Below, one piece after another: positions 52,841-62,169 of a DNA stretch of 64,000 nt (positions are counted from its first letter, which is position 1; every line of letters starts with the position of its first letter). The notes below the pieces were generated by a model. That model saw only the letters and a program-made list of their open reading frames with translations. It ran no database searches and was not told where the DNA came from. The DNA lies in NCBI RefSeq assembly GCF_001652275.1, contig NZ_LVZK01000001.1, forward strand, positions 1,612,001-1,676,000, given 5' to 3'. A program made the position numbers and the translations under genes. The stretch is from Peptidiphaga gingivicola. Lineage in GTDB: Bacteria; Actinomycetota; Actinomycetes; Actinomycetales; Actinomycetaceae.

Positions 52841-53572
52841 GTGAAGCTTTATCGCGACGAAGCCATCGTGCTGCGCACCCACGACCTGGGCGAAGCCGAC
52901 CGGATCATCACCTTCTTCTCGCGACGGCACGGAAAGATGCGCGGGGTGGCCAAGGGCGTCCGACGCACGAAATCGAGGTTCGGAGCGCGGCTGGAGCCGT
53001 TTTCCATGGTCGACCTCCAGCTCTATGAAGGGCGCACGCTCGACGTCGTCACGGAGGCCGCCACCCTCAACCCCTACGGCCGCTCGATCGGAAGGGACTA
53101 TGACGCCTACACGTGCGCCTGTGTGATCGCCGAGGTCGCGGACAAGCTCGCCGCGATCGAAGAGGAGCCCGACCAGGCCCACTATCTGCTGCTTCACGGC
53201 GCGATCCACGCGCTCGCCACCGGCGCGCACCGGCCCGCCCTCGTCGTCGATTCGTACATCCTGCGGGCGATGGCGCTGCACGGGTGGGGGCTGTCCCTCT
53301 ACGAATGCGCGGTGTGCGGAAGGGGCGAGGGCCTGGCGGCCTTCCATCTGCAGTCGGGCGGAGTCGTCTGCTCCGACTGCGCCCCGCGCGCCGCAGCGTA
53401 CCCGGCGCCCGAGACGATCGAACTGCTCGGCTCGCTGGTTTCGGGCCGCTGGGACGTCGCGGACGCCGCCGCCGAACACGACCGGCGGGCGGCCTCGGCC
53501 ATCATCGCGGCCTACCTTCAGTGGCACGTCGAGCGCAAGGTGCGTTCCTTGCGGATCGCAGAGTCGGCATGA
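52841..53572 (+). CDS. recO: DNA repair protein RecO
   Basis: 243 residues from the [30 protein letters not shown] is the standard OB-fold start. A zinc-binding pair CAVCGRG ... VCSDC is in the C-terminal half. RecO loads RecA on single-stranded DNA with RecR. An in-frame TTG six bases earlier is possible. Without a ribosome-binding site, and with GATAAT just upstream, leaderless translation is likely. Confidence 0.94.
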   Translation: MKLYRDEAIVLRTHDLGEADRIITFFSRRHGKMRGVAKGVRRTKSRFGARLEPFSMVDLQLYEGRTLDVVTEAATLNPYGRSIGRDYDAYTCACVIAEVADKLAAIEEEPDQAHYLLLHGAIHALATGAHRPALVVDSYILRAMALHGWGLSLYECAVCGRGEGLAAFHLQSGGVVCSDCAPRAAAYPAPETIELLGSLVSGRWDVADAAAEHDRRAASAIIAAYLQWHVERKVRSLRIAESA

Positions 53573-53585
53573 TCGGGGGAACGGC

Positions 53586-54383
53586 ATGACACGCCGAACA
53601 GGAGAGCCGAAAGAGCCGATCCTTCCTCCGCCCCACCCGTCGGGCGCCCGCCCGCCCGAGCTGGCCAAGCCGCCCGGGCACGTCGCCGTCGTCATGGACG
53701 GCAACGGCAGGTGGGCCAACGCCCGCGGACTTCCCCGCATCGAGGGGCACCGCGTGGGCGAGGCCACCCTCATGGACGTCGTTGCCGGGGCCCTCGAAAT
53801 CGGCGTGAAAGAGTTGTCCGCCTACGCCTTCTCAACTGAGAACTGGAAGCGGAGCCCGGCGGAGGTCCGCTTTATCATGGGCTTCTCGCGCCAGGTCCTG
53901 CGAGCCCAGCGCGATGACCTCAACGCCTGGGGCGTGCGCGTGCGCTGGGTCGGGCGCACTCCCAAGCTCTGGGCGTCCGTCCTGAGGGAGTTGCGCGCTG
54001 CCGAGGAGCTGACGCGCAACAACACGAAGCTCACCCTCAACATGTGCATCAACTACGGCGGGCGGGCCGAAATCGCCGACGCCGTGCGCTCGATCGCACG
54101 CGAGGCCGCCGAGGGGCGCCTCAAACCCGGGGCCGTCAACGAAAAGACGATCCAGCGCCACCTCTATGCGCCTGCGATGCCCGACGTCGACCTGTTCATC
54201 CGCACGAGCGGGGAGCTGCGGACGTCAAACTTCCTCATGTGGGAGTCGGCGTACGCCGAGCTGTACTTCTCGGACCTCGCATGGCCGGACTTCGACAGGC
54301 GGGAGCTGTGGAAAGCCTGCGAGGCCTACGCCGAAAGGGACAGGCGCTTCGGCGGCGCGCAGGACAGGGTCCCTCGCGCCTAA
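53586..54383 (+). CDS. uppS: Isoprenyl transferase (undecaprenyl diphosphate synthase type)
   Basis: 265 residues. Catalytic Asp38 lies in [13 protein letters not shown]; further motifs are [26 protein letters not shown], and [27 protein letters not shown]. The cis-prenyltransferase makes the polyprenyl carrier lipid for cell-wall synthesis. GGGGGAA stands before the ATG, 13 nt after recO; recO-uppS is the usual actinobacterial pair. Confidence 0.95.
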   Translation: MTRRTGEPKEPILPPPHPSGARPPELAKPPGHVAVVMDGNGRWANARGLPRIEGHRVGEATLMDVVAGALEIGVKELSAYAFSTENWKRSPAEVRFIMGFSRQVLRAQRDDLNAWGVRVRWVGRTPKLWASVLRELRAAEELTRNNTKLTLNMCINYGGRAEIADAVRSIAREAAEGRLKPGAVNEKTIQRHLYAPAMPDVDLFIRTSGELRTSNFLMWESAYAELYFSDLAWPDFDRRELWKACEAYAERDRRFGGAQDRVPRA

Positions 54384-54449
54384 ACGACGCCCGCTTCTCG
54401 ACCGGCGGAACCGCGGCCGCACCCCCGCTCGGCGGCTCGGCTGCCTCGA

Positions 54450-54488
54450 AATTTCCCAGTCGACTGTGAACGGGACTGTCGGGAAATT
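54450..54488. terminator. Hairpin between convergent uppS and pcp
   Basis: AATTTCCC (54450-54457) pairs with GGGAAATT (54481-54488). The interior repeats GACTGT/GGGACTGTC, and a further GGGACTGTC follows at about 54496. It probably terminates transcription from both sides. Confidence 0.6.
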
Positions 54489-54501
54489 GGGGCGGGGACT
54501 G

Positions 54502-55122
54502 TCAGGAGGTTGTCGACGAGCGCCCCGCCCGGGCCTTCTGACCCGCCGCAGCGAGCTCGGATTCCGCTTCCACCCATTCATAGAGGGCCGCTGCCAGTGC
54601 GTGCACGTCGACGTCGGCTGGCACGTGCAAGAATCCGGCTTTGCCGCCGTATGCGCCGGCAGACTGCACGGCTGTGTAAAGCGCCGTGTTGCAGACGTAG
54701 GTGCCGGCGTGCCAAGAAATTTCGGTTCTCAGACCCCGCTGTGCCAGAAAATCACTCAGTCTGGCTGTGTCGATCGTGGCGAACAGGCCGTCGGCTCCCG
54801 CGGCGTCCACTTTGCCGCCGGAAAGCGTGAGACCGTCGTTGTCGGCGCCGGCCTGCTCGTTTACAGCGATGCGCTCCACAAGCAGGCTGCGCGCTTTGGC
54901 GAAAAGGCCGGTGCAAAGCACAACGCGGGGGTGAAACTTCGCCGCCAGAAGCTGTATCTGGGCGCGGGCTCGAGTGAAAGAGACAGGAAGAAGCTGCGTT
55001 CGCAGCTGCCCGCAATTTTGTTGGGAGGGTGCATAATCAGTCGAGAGAATTTCTACAAGCTTCTGCGTGGGATTGGCCGCATTGTCGCCGAAGGGTTCGA
55101 ATCCGGTGATCAGAACTTCCAT
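54502..55122 (-). CDS. pcp: Pyroglutamyl-peptidase I (C15 family)
   Basis: 206 residues, soluble. ITGFEPFGDNAANPTQ is the family start; the catalytic Cys144 lies in WHAGTYVCNTALY and His166 in GFLHVP. The Glu region reads LLVERIAVNEQ, close to the usual ERVAIN. It removes N-terminal pyroglutamate from peptides. The ATG at 55122 fits the family; GGAG is 3 nt before it. It lies antiparallel between core genes, so it may be a recent insertion. Confidence 0.9.
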   Translation of the reverse strand: MEVLITGFEPFGDNAANPTQKLVEILSTDYAPSQQNCGQLRTQLLPVSFTRARAQIQLLAAKFHPRVVLCTGLFAKARSLLVERIAVNEQAGADNDGLTLSGGKVDAAGADGLFATIDTARLSDFLAQRGLRTEISWHAGTYVCNTALYTAVQSAGAYGGKAGFLHVPADVDVHALAAALYEWVEAESELAAAGQKARAGRSSTTS

Positions 55123-55265
55123 ATGCTCCAAAATACACCGATTGGAAAGGCCGCCCGGTCGTTTCGGGGAGCGCAACCTCAATCATCTAAGATTGGGCAA
55201 GGCCGTCTAAGATCGGCTACGGCGTCGCGCGCCCAAACGGGCGAGCGGCCGGACAAGGGGGCTCT

Positions 55266-55916
55266 ATGAGTACGATGATCAAGCGTTACGCGGTGTTGAC
55301 GCCCTTCGACCTCCCCGAGGTGGTCGCCGGAATTCTTGCGCTCAACCACATCGACGCCGCCGTTGTGATGACGGGGAGCGGGGCGGTGGTCGTACGCGAA
55401 CTCGCCGCGCCGCAATACGACGAATGGGACATCCGCAACATCGTCGGTCCGGACGAGTTCGAAGAGGAAGACCCGGAGGCCGACCCCTCCGACAGCGCGC
55501 CGACGGTCGCCGCCTCGCTTTCGAAGCTTTCGCGCTTCGGCGTCGTGCTGCTCGACGTCGACCTCGGCACCGACGTCGGAATCGAGGCTGGCGTTTCGGG
55601 AACCGTGCGGGCTCGCCGGTTCCTCTCCGGCGAGGCGGGAGAGGAAATCTCCGCCGGGGCGCTGCTCAACGTCCTCGATCCGCTGGTGGAAAAGCTCATC
55701 CTCGGTCAAGAAAAGCCGGAGGACCACGACGCGATCCTCTCAAGCGAAGTGACGACCGCCATGATCACGAAGATGGCGCGGGCAAGGAACAGCCGCGGCG
55801 AAGGCAAGGGGACTAGCGGGCCGCTCACGGACGAGGATCCGGAAGGCAAAGGCTCCGACGGCGATTCCCCGGACGGAGGCAAGCCTTCCGGCGGATCCGA
55901 GCGGCGCGAGCGGTAG
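55266..55916 (+). CDS. Conserved actinobacterial hypothetical protein
   Basis: 216 residues, soluble. Residues 1-150 have alternating hydrophobic strands (KRYAVLTPFDLPEVVAGILAL, AAVVMTGSGAVVVRELA, FGVVLLDVDLGTDVGIE); the last 50 are acidic, Gly/Ser-rich and likely disordered. I do not recognise a named family. It directly precedes priA by 14 nt and is probably co-transcribed with it. Confidence 0.65.
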   Translation: MSTMIKRYAVLTPFDLPEVVAGILALNHIDAAVVMTGSGAVVVRELAAPQYDEWDIRNIVGPDEFEEEDPEADPSDSAPTVAASLSKLSRFGVVLLDVDLGTDVGIEAGVSGTVRARRFLSGEAGEEISAGALLNVLDPLVEKLILGQEKPEDHDAILSSEVTTAMITKMARARNSRGEGKGTSGPLTDEDPEGKGSDGDSPDGGKPSGGSERRER

Positions 55917-55930
55917 GCCGGCGGAACCCT

Positions 55931-56830
55931 ATGACTTTGCCGCTTCAGCTGCTGCCGGCCGTCGACGTGGCCGACGGCCGATCGGTGCGATTGACTCGCG
56001 GGGAGGCTTCGTCCGCGTGCTCCTTCGGCGACCCGATGCGGGCCGTCGCCGACTTCGTCGAGGCCGGCGCCGCGTGGATTCACCTCGCCGACATCGACGC
56101 GGCCTTCGGGCGCGGCTCGAATCGAGCGCTTCTGACAGAGATCGTGAGGGAGGCCCAGACGCGGCACGGGGTGCGCGTCGAATGGTCCGGGGGAGTGCGC
56201 GACGAAGAGAGCCTGCTTGCGGCGGTCGCCAGCGGCGCCGCGCGGGTGAACCTGGCGACGGGCGCCCTCGCCGACCTCGAATGGGCGGCAAGCGCGATCG
56301 AGCGTTTCGGCTCTCAGGTGGCCGCGTGTCTGGACGTGCGCGGCGACGTTCTCGCGGCGCGGGGCGAATCCGCCGAAGTCGGCAGGCTGTGGGACGTCCT
56401 CCCCGCGCTCGAAGAGGCGGGATGCGCCCGGTACGTCGTCACCGACGTGGCGCGCGACGGCGCGATGAACGGGCCCAACACGGAGCTGCTCCGCGAGGTC
56501 GCCGCCGCCGCAAGCGCCCCCGTCGTAGCTTCGGGCGGAGTCTCGAGCCTTCAGGACATCCGCAGCCTGCGCGGGCTCGCCGCCGTCGGCGTCGATTCGG
56601 CGATCGTCGGCAAGGCGCTCTATGAGGGGGCGTTCACGCTGGCACAGGCCATCGAGGCGGCCGGGGAGCAGAACGCCGGGCCGGCCGGCTGCAACAGCGC
56701 CGGGCTGGCCGGAGACGAGGGCGCCAAGTCAGCTGCGGACCGGGAGGGAAGGCGGAGCCGCGAGCGAGGCGGGCAGAGCGCAAAAGGGGCCGCGGTCGCC
56801 GAAGCCCCCGGAGGAGGGAAGAACCCGTGA
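55931..56830 (+). CDS. priA: Bifunctional HisA/TrpF isomerase (PriA type)
   Basis: 299 residues. The beta/alpha barrel has the catalytic Asp in LLPAVDVADGRSVRL and the second in YVVTDVARDGAMNGPN; phosphate-binding GGV and GKALYEG follow. In actinobacteria without trpF this enzyme serves histidine and tryptophan synthesis. A ~55-residue Gly/Ala/Arg tail after the barrel (245-299) is not part of the fold. The next gene overlaps its stop as GTGA. Confidence 0.92.
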   Translation: MTLPLQLLPAVDVADGRSVRLTRGEASSACSFGDPMRAVADFVEAGAAWIHLADIDAAFGRGSNRALLTEIVREAQTRHGVRVEWSGGVRDEESLLAAVASGAARVNLATGALADLEWAASAIERFGSQVAACLDVRGDVLAARGESAEVGRLWDVLPALEEAGCARYVVTDVARDGAMNGPNTELLREVAAAASAPVVASGGVSSLQDIRSLRGLAAVGVDSAIVGKALYEGAFTLAQAIEAAGEQNAGPAGCNSAGLAGDEGAKSAADREGRRSRERGGQSAKGAAVAEAPGGGKNP

Positions 56831-57672
56831 CGGACCGACGCGCGCATGCCGACGCCGGAGTTGCCCCGCGCGAGAGCGCCGCAAGCTTGCAGGCGGGCGC
56901 CGCGAGGCCCGGGCGCATCGACGCCCGAAAGCTGGAGCGGCTGTTGCGTCCCAATCCTTTTCCCGGGGACATGGGCGAGATGAGCCCCGACATGGCCGCT
57001 GCCCAGGCGAATCCGGACCCGGGGGAGTCGCTCAAAGGAATTGTCGCGGCACTCGCCTCGGGTCGGGTCTTGGTTCCGGCCCTTCCGCACGAGCATCCGG
57101 GAAGGACCGACGGCGGAGGCGTCGCGGACCACGAATCCGAACCCGATCCCACCGCAGACGCGGCGGCTGAGGCCGCGACCCTCTCGGTCCGAATCCCCGG
57201 AGGCCGCTTCGCTACGCCGGTCTTCTCCTGCGCCGAAAGGCTTTCCGCATGTTACCCGGGGGCCCGCCCCATTCCCGTGCTGGGCGCGAACGCCGCGGCG
57301 CGGGCGTTGACGTTCTCCGGCGTCCTCGCCCTCGACCCGCGAGACCAGAGCGGGCGAGGCTGCATCGCTCTGGGCCGAAGCGCGGTCGCCGCCGTCGCCG
57401 CCGGGGAAGAATGGGCGGCGCCGTGGGACAGCCCCCGGGTCCTCGAGGGTTTCGAGAAAGCGCTGAGCGAAGGAGGCCACGCCGCCCGAGTGAGTCTCGC
57501 GCCGATGCGCAGCGGCATTATCAGGCTGTACGTCGCGATCGACGCAGCATCGGAGGCCGATGCATACCGCGCGGTCGCAGCGGTGGTCGCAGCCGCGGAG
57601 GGCGACAAGTACCTGCGAGCCCACCTTGACGTCGTCGAGGTCGTTCCCGTGAGCGCAAACTCACACGCGTGA
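56827..57672 (+). CDS. SseB-family protein
   Basis: 281 residues, GTG start overlapping priA. The core (about 60-281) resembles SseB: GRVLVPALPHE near 78, PVFSCAERLSACYPGARPIPVLGANAAARAL, and GCIALGRSAVAAVAAG. The gene regularly lies between priA and infC in actinobacteria. Function is unknown. N-terminal residues 1-45 look disordered. Confidence 0.75.
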   Translation: MTDRRAHADAGVAPRESAASLQAGAARPGRIDARKLERLLRPNPFPGDMGEMSPDMAAAQANPDPGESLKGIVAALASGRVLVPALPHEHPGRTDGGGVADHESEPDPTADAAAEAATLSVRIPGGRFATPVFSCAERLSACYPGARPIPVLGANAAARALTFSGVLALDPRDQSGRGCIALGRSAVAAVAAGEEWAAPWDSPRVLEGFEKALSEGGHAARVSLAPMRSGIIRLYVAIDAASEADAYRAVAAVVAAAEGDKYLRAHLDVVEVVPVSANSHA

Positions 57673-57717
57673 GGGGCGCGAAACCTCGAGGCTTTCTCGC
57701 GGCGCGGCCCGCCGTTC

Positions 57718-57726
57718 TGTTATAGT
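57718..57726 (+). promoter_or_regulatory. Extended -10 promoter candidate for infC-rpmI-rplT
   Basis: TG-T-TATAGT forms an extended -10 about 160 nt before infC. No good -35 is present. The long leader may hold the autoregulatory sites common to infC operons. Confidence 0.4.
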
Positions 57727-57887
57727 TTCAGGCGACCGACCGGCACAAGCCGGAACGCAAGTGGAGACACTCCCACCTGATGCCTTCGAATCTCGCGATC
57801 GGAAGGAATCGGGTCAGATCGGGCCCAGACCCTTTCCTTCGGGCAGTTCTCCGTGCGCGTGCACGTCGAGGAAATGAAGGAATAGCC

Positions 57888-58538
57888 ATCAACAACGAAC
57901 CACGAGTTAATGAGCGCATCCATGTGGACAGGGTTCGCCTTGTCGGCCCGGGAGGCGAGCAGGTCGGCGTCGTCCGCGTAGAAGACGCGCTGCGCCTGGC
58001 TCAGGAGGCGGGACTCGACCTCGTCGAGGTCGCGCCGAACTCGAACCCGCCCGTCGCCAAGCTCATGGACTACGGGAAGTTTAAGTATGAGTCGGCCCAG
58101 AAAGTCCGCGAAGCGCGCCGGAACCAGTCGAACACAGTCATCAAGTCCATTCGCATTGGTCTGAAGATCGACGAAAACGATTACAGAACCAAGAAGTCTC
58201 AAGCGGAACGCTTCCTCACCGGCGGGGACAAGGTGAAGTTCGACCTTCGGTTCAAAGGCCGCGAGCAGTCCCGCCCCGAAATGGGCGTCCGCCTGCTGCG
58301 AGGCTTGGCCGAGGAGCTGGCCGAGCTTTCGACAATTGAAGCGGCGCCGCGCGCCGAAGGGCGCAACATGTCCATGGTGCTGGCGCCGCTGAGAAAGAAG
58401 TCCGAAGCCAAATCCGATCAGCGGCGACGCCGCGAGGCCGAACGCGAGTCACGCAAGGCACGCGAAGCCGAGCGCGCAGCGCGTTCGAACGGGTCGGAGG
58501 CGCGGGAGGACGTCGGGTCCGACGAGACCGTCGACTGA
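57888..58538 (+). CDS. infC: Translation initiation factor IF-3 (ATC start)
   Basis: 216 residues beginning at ATC (57888): [30 protein letters not shown] is the invariant IF-3 N-terminus. GAAGGA lies 6 nt upstream. Rare AUU/AUC starts let IF-3 repress its own translation. The in-frame ATG at 57780 would add 36 unrelated residues and is rejected. A tiny ATG-AAG-GAA-TAG frame overlaps the ribosome-binding site. The C-terminal 45 residues form a charged tail found in many actinobacterial IF-3s. Confidence 0.93.
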   Translation: MNNEPRVNERIHVDRVRLVGPGGEQVGVVRVEDALRLAQEAGLDLVEVAPNSNPPVAKLMDYGKFKYESAQKVREARRNQSNTVIKSIRIGLKIDENDYRTKKSQAERFLTGGDKVKFDLRFKGREQSRPEMGVRLLRGLAEELAELSTIEAAPRAEGRNMSMVLAPLRKKSEAKSDQRRRREAERESRKAREAERAARSNGSEAREDVGSDETVD

Positions 58539-58598
58539 CACGCGCCAATGTAAGAAACGCCGCGCGCCCTGCGCGGCCAAACCAAGGGGCAAAGAAGA

Positions 58599-58793
58599 AT
58601 GCCGAAGAACAAGACGCACTCCGGTGCGAAGAAGCGCTTCCGGGTGACAGGGAGCGGCAAGCTCATGCGCGAGCAGGCCAACAAGCGCCACCTGTTGGAG
58701 CACAAGTCCAGCCGTCGCACCCGCCGCCTGGCTATGGATCAGCCGGTCGACGCCGCGAACCTCAAGTCCGTCAAGCGCCTGCTGGGCCGCTGA
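58599..58793 (+). CDS. rpmI: 50S ribosomal protein L35
   Basis: 64 residues: [30 protein letters not shown] is the L35 signature and the length is normal. It follows infC by 60 nt and precedes rplT by 18 nt in the standard operon. Confidence 0.97.
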   Translation: MPKNKTHSGAKKRFRVTGSGKLMREQANKRHLLEHKSSRRTRRLAMDQPVDAANLKSVKRLLGR

Positions 58794-58811
58794 AGCTAGA
58801 AGGAGAAAGCC

Positions 58812-59195
58812 ATGGCACGCGTCAAGCGCGCAGTCAACGCCGCCAAGAAGCGCCGCACCACACTCGAGCGCGCCTCGGGTTATCGCGGGCAGCGCTCCCG
58901 CCTCTATCGGAAGGCGAAGGAGCAGGTCACACACTCATTCGTATACAACTACCGTGACCGCAAGGCCCGCAAGCGCGAATTCCGCAAGCTGTGGATCGCC
59001 AGGATCAACGCCGCCGCCCGCGCCGAAGGGCTGACGTACAACCGTTTCATCCAGGGTCTGACCCTCGCGGGAATCGAGGTCGACCGTCGGCAGCTCGCCG
59101 AAATGGCGGTCAACGACCCCAAGGCGTTTGCGGCCGTCGTCGCCGCGGCCAAGAAGGCCCTTCCGGAGGACGTCAACGCTCCGAAGCAGGCCTGA
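58812..59195 (+). CDS. rplT: 50S ribosomal protein L20
   Basis: 127 residues: [37 protein letters not shown] then the globular part with [25 protein letters not shown]20 is an early 50S assembly protein and often a translational repressor of its operon. AGAAGGAGAAAG precedes the ATG. Confidence 0.97.
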   Translation: MARVKRAVNAAKKRRTTLERASGYRGQRSRLYRKAKEQVTHSFVYNYRDRKARKREFRKLWIARINAAARAEGLTYNRFIQGLTLAGIEVDRRQLAEMAVNDPKAFAAVVAAAKKALPEDVNAPKQA

Positions 59196-59209
59196 TCAAG
59201 GCTCGGCTG

Positions 59210-59239
59210 AAAGGCCCCGGTTGTTGTCCGGGGCCTTTT
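59210..59239 (+). terminator. Intrinsic terminator of infC-rpmI-rplT
   Basis: AAAGGCCCCGG (59210-59220) pairs perfectly with CCGGGGCCTTT (59228-59238), followed by one more T, around a 7-nt loop. Confidence 0.9.
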
Positions 59240-59256
59240 CCCGTGAAAGGGTGACT

Positions 59257-60102
59257 ATGAAACTTCGGACCAAAGAGGCCACGCGCAGCCAGCTGCAGCG
59301 CGCGCAGAGGCTTCACCGCCGAGAACAGCGTTCACGGCACGGCCAGACCCTCGTCCAAGGGCCGCAGGCCGTGCGCGAGCTCCTCGCCTGCGCCTCCGGC
59401 CTGGCACGCGACCTCTACGTCACCGAGGAGGCGATCGAACGGCACGGCGACGTCGCCGAACTCGCCTCCGCGGCCGGAGTGTGGACTCACGTGCTCGCCG
59501 CACAGGACATGCGCGACCTCTCGGCGGACGCCCAGGGCGTGGTCGCAGTCATTTCTACGCCGGAGGCGCCCGGTCTGAATTCGCTTCTCGGCGAGGCGTC
59601 GCTGGTTGTGGCGACCCTCGACATCGCCGACCCCGGAAATCTGGGAACCATTATTCGAACGGCGGACGCCGCCGGGGCCGACGCCGTCGCCGTCGGCAAG
59701 GCGAGCGCAGAACTCTATTCGCCCAAGGTTATGAGATCGGCGGCTGGAAGCCATTTCCACGTGCCGTGCGTCGCGGGAGTCGAGGCCTCGGAGCTCGCCG
59801 CGCGGGCGCGGGAGGCCGGCCTGCAGGTCCTCACGGCCGAGGGAACGGGGGAGTGGGAGCTTCCGGTGCTCATCCGGGAGGCGGCCGAGGCGAGGATACT
59901 GGGCGCCGCGCCGAGCGGGCCCGATCTCAGGCGCAGGACGCTCTGGTTCGTCGGCAACGAGGCCCGCGGATTTGCCGGATGCGATTTCGACGTCGACGCT
60001 CGAGTGGCGGTTCCCCTTTACGGGAAGGCCGAATCCCTCAACGTCTCCACCGCCTTGGCCGTGTGCGCGTATGCAAGCGCCATGGCCCAAAGGGCGGATT
60101 GA
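59257..60102 (+). CDS. SpoU/TrmH-family RNA 2'-O-methyltransferase
   Basis: 281 residues. An N-terminal L30e-like substrate domain (QTLVQGPQAVRELL) precedes the SPOUT knot with motif 1 NLGTIIRTADAAGADAV, motif 2 WFVGNEARGF and motif 3 ESLNVSTALAVCAYA. It resembles RlmB or TsnR-type enzymes that methylate 23S rRNA. The ATG at 59257 has AAAGGGTGA upstream. It sits between rplT and, in many genomes, pheS. Confidence 0.92.
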   Translation: MKLRTKEATRSQLQRAQRLHRREQRSRHGQTLVQGPQAVRELLACASGLARDLYVTEEAIERHGDVAELASAAGVWTHVLAAQDMRDLSADAQGVVAVISTPEAPGLNSLLGEASLVVATLDIADPGNLGTIIRTADAAGADAVAVGKASAELYSPKVMRSAAGSHFHVPCVAGVEASELAARAREAGLQVLTAEGTGEWELPVLIREAAEARILGAAPSGPDLRRRTLWFVGNEARGFAGCDFDVDARVAVPLYGKAESLNVSTALAVCAYASAMAQRAD

Positions 60103-60154
60103 ACCGGGGCAATCGACGACGAGCGTCGACGCCGCTGAAAGCCAGGAGGAAACG

Positions 60155-61063
60155 ATGCGTGGAAGTCGCGCCGTCAAAGCGGCGGCAACGGTGGGCGCTG
60201 CCGCGGTCTACCGAAAGATGCGCGCCCCCGTCAGGCAGAATTCGCCCTTCCGCAGGGCGTGGGAGCTCAATCTTCTTCGATCTCTGCGCGAGCTCGAGGA
60301 TCTTGCGGCGGGCGCAGATTCGCGGCCGCCCGATGCGAACGGCGATCCGACCTTGCACGGCGCGGCCGCCGGCGGCAGAGCCTTGGTGGCCTCAGGCGAG
60401 GCGAAGCCTCGGCCCTTCGTCTACGCGGCGCTCGGAGATTCCGCGGCCCAAGGCCTCGGGGCCGCATCGATCGCCGAAGGGTACGTTCCAAGGGTCGCCG
60501 CGGGTCTGGAGGCGGCTCTGGGCCGCAGGGTCATCCTCCTCAACGTCTCCCTTTCGGGAGGCACAGTCGAATCCGTGCTGACGTCGCAGTTGCCGCAGCT
60601 GGCGGGCCTGCGCGCGGGCGCAGCGCGCATTGTTCCAGATCTTGTCACCCTCGACGTCGGCGGCAACGACGTCTCGCTTTCCCGCCTGAGCGTAGAAGAT
60701 TTCGCCGACCTCATGGACCGCGTCTGCCGCGAGCTCCCCGGCCCCGCCGTCGTCGCGAACATACCGACGTTCAAGCCTTTGGCGAGCGCCGAGAGGGCCG
60801 CGCGGCTCTCGGCCGCAATCGACGCGGCAGCGAAAAAGCACGGATGTGGGCTGGTCGACCTCTTCGGCGTCTCCGAGGCGATGTCGACCCGCGAATACAT
60901 CGTCACGCATCACGCTGCGGACATGTTTCACCCCAGCTCCGCCTGGTACGGTCGATGGGCCGAGCTGTTCATGGAGCAGATCGCGCCGGTCTTCGGCTTC
61001 GTCCCTCCCAACATGGTTGAGGTTCCCGCATGGAGCGGCGCCGCCGGCCTCCGCGTCGAGTGA
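60155..61063 (+). CDS. SGNH/GDSL-type hydrolase
   Basis: 302 residues from the ATG with AGGAGG 5 nt upstream. Block I is ALGDSAAQG (nucleophile Ser), block III VGGND, and block V DMFHPSSAWYGRWAE with the catalytic His. No signal peptide or lipobox is clear; the first 20 residues have a short hydrophobic AAATVGAAAVY. It may be an esterase or lipase; the substrate is unknown. It lies where pheS often follows trmH, so gene order departs here. Confidence 0.87.
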   Translation: MRGSRAVKAAATVGAAAVYRKMRAPVRQNSPFRRAWELNLLRSLRELEDLAAGADSRPPDANGDPTLHGAAAGGRALVASGEAKPRPFVYAALGDSAAQGLGAASIAEGYVPRVAAGLEAALGRRVILLNVSLSGGTVESVLTSQLPQLAGLRAGAARIVPDLVTLDVGGNDVSLSRLSVEDFADLMDRVCRELPGPAVVANIPTFKPLASAERAARLSAAIDAAAKKHGCGLVDLFGVSEAMSTREYIVTHHAADMFHPSSAWYGRWAELFMEQIAPVFGFVPPNMVEVPAWSGAAGLRVE

Positions 61064-61123
61064 CCGCCTGAAGCTCCTGCCGCGTCGACCGGCCGGAAGG
61101 CGCAGTCGGATATCGCGGCTCGG

Positions 61124-62086
61124 TCAGATCTTGCTCCAGAAGGCCTGCGTCAGCTGCTTGCGGTTCCCCATGGACGTCTTGTGCAGGATGTTGTGGACGT
61201 GGACCTTCACCGTGGACACCGAAATGAAAAGCTCGTCGGCTATCGCCCGGTTGTCCTTGCCGTCCAGGACGAGCCGCAGCACCTCCTCTTCGCGGCGCGA
61301 CAGGCCGTTGACGTTCGAGTAGCTCGCGATCGATTGGAAAACAAAAGCTTCCCGCTGGTTGGTCACGCCCGCCGGCGGATCGACGTACCTCATCCGCAGT
61401 GTTTTGTAGGCGGAGACGCATACGAACGAAGCGATGCAAAGAAGAAGGGCATTCTCGGCGAAGTTGCGCTCCGGCAGGAACGACAGATCTCCCGGGCGGC
61501 TGTTGCTGTAGTCCAGGCCGAGGATGAAGACGACGTTCCATGCCGTCGTCGCGACGGTTGCGCCGAGGACGGCAAGATAGAAACCTCTGTGACGAAGCAG
61601 GCGACGCCGCTCGCCGAGGTCGTCCGTTCTCAGGAAATGAATGAGAATCGCGATGAGCAATGCGAGTATGAAAAGCGACCTCACGCTGAAAAAGGCAAAC
61701 TCGCGCCACTTGCCGACGCCCAGGAAATTGAAGGAGGCGTAGCTGACGCCCAGGAAGGAGAGGGGAATCGCCCACAGCGCCCGTTTTCTTCTGTCCAACC
61801 CGAGATATTCCCTGCACGCGCACCAGAAGAACAGGACGAGGCAGGATCCGAGCAGCGCCGATTCGACCGGCCCGTTGATCTCGTATACGGCCAGTTTTCC
61901 CGATTTTCTGCCGACGACGTCGGTTCTGAGGACCAGCGCGACGTCGAAGAAATAGACAAGGAAGGCGAACGTCGTGAACAGGTAGGGCTTTTGGCGGTTG
62001 ACGAGATAGACGGAGAGGCAAACCGCGGACGCGAGTATGCTGGCCAAGAGGACGGTCAATGTGTAGTAATAGAGGGCTACTGACAC
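61124..62086 (-). CDS. Seven-TM LuxR-type transcription regulator
   Basis: 320 residues from the GTG at 62086, chosen because AAAAGGGG lies 5 nt upstream. Seven transmembrane helices fill residues 5-235. The C-terminal ~65 residues are a LuxR/FixJ helix-turn-helix (LSRREEEVLRLVLDGKDNRAIADELFISVSTVKVHVHNIL). It should bind DNA while fixed in the membrane, and probably senses a membrane or external signal. It is divergent from arcB, with a 14-bp inverted repeat between, and so is a candidate arc regulator. Confidence 0.87.
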   Translation of the reverse strand: MSVALYYYTLTVLLASILASAVCLSVYLVNRQKPYLFTTFAFLVYFFDVALVLRTDVVGRKSGKLAVYEINGPVESALLGSCLVLFFWCACREYLGLDRRKRALWAIPLSFLGVSYASFNFLGVGKWREFAFFSVRSLFILALLIAILIHFLRTDDLGERRRLLRHRGFYLAVLGATVATTAWNVVFILGLDYSNSRPGDLSFLPERNFAENALLLCIASFVCVSAYKTLRMRYVDPPAGVTNQREAFVFQSIASYSNVNGLSRREEEVLRLVLDGKDNRAIADELFISVSTVKVHVHNILHKTSMGNRKQLTQAFWSKI

Positions 62087-62169
62087 TTCATCCCCTTTTC
62101 GGTTGCCGTGACGGTCTCCGTTGACGCCGTCGACAACGATTATCCCAGCATTCGCCGTAAGTTTCCATG

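Noticed and set aside
55094-55104. GGTTCGAATCC resembling a tRNA T-loop
   Set aside because: It encodes the conserved ITGFEPFG of pcp on the minus strand; no acceptor or anticodon stems surround it.
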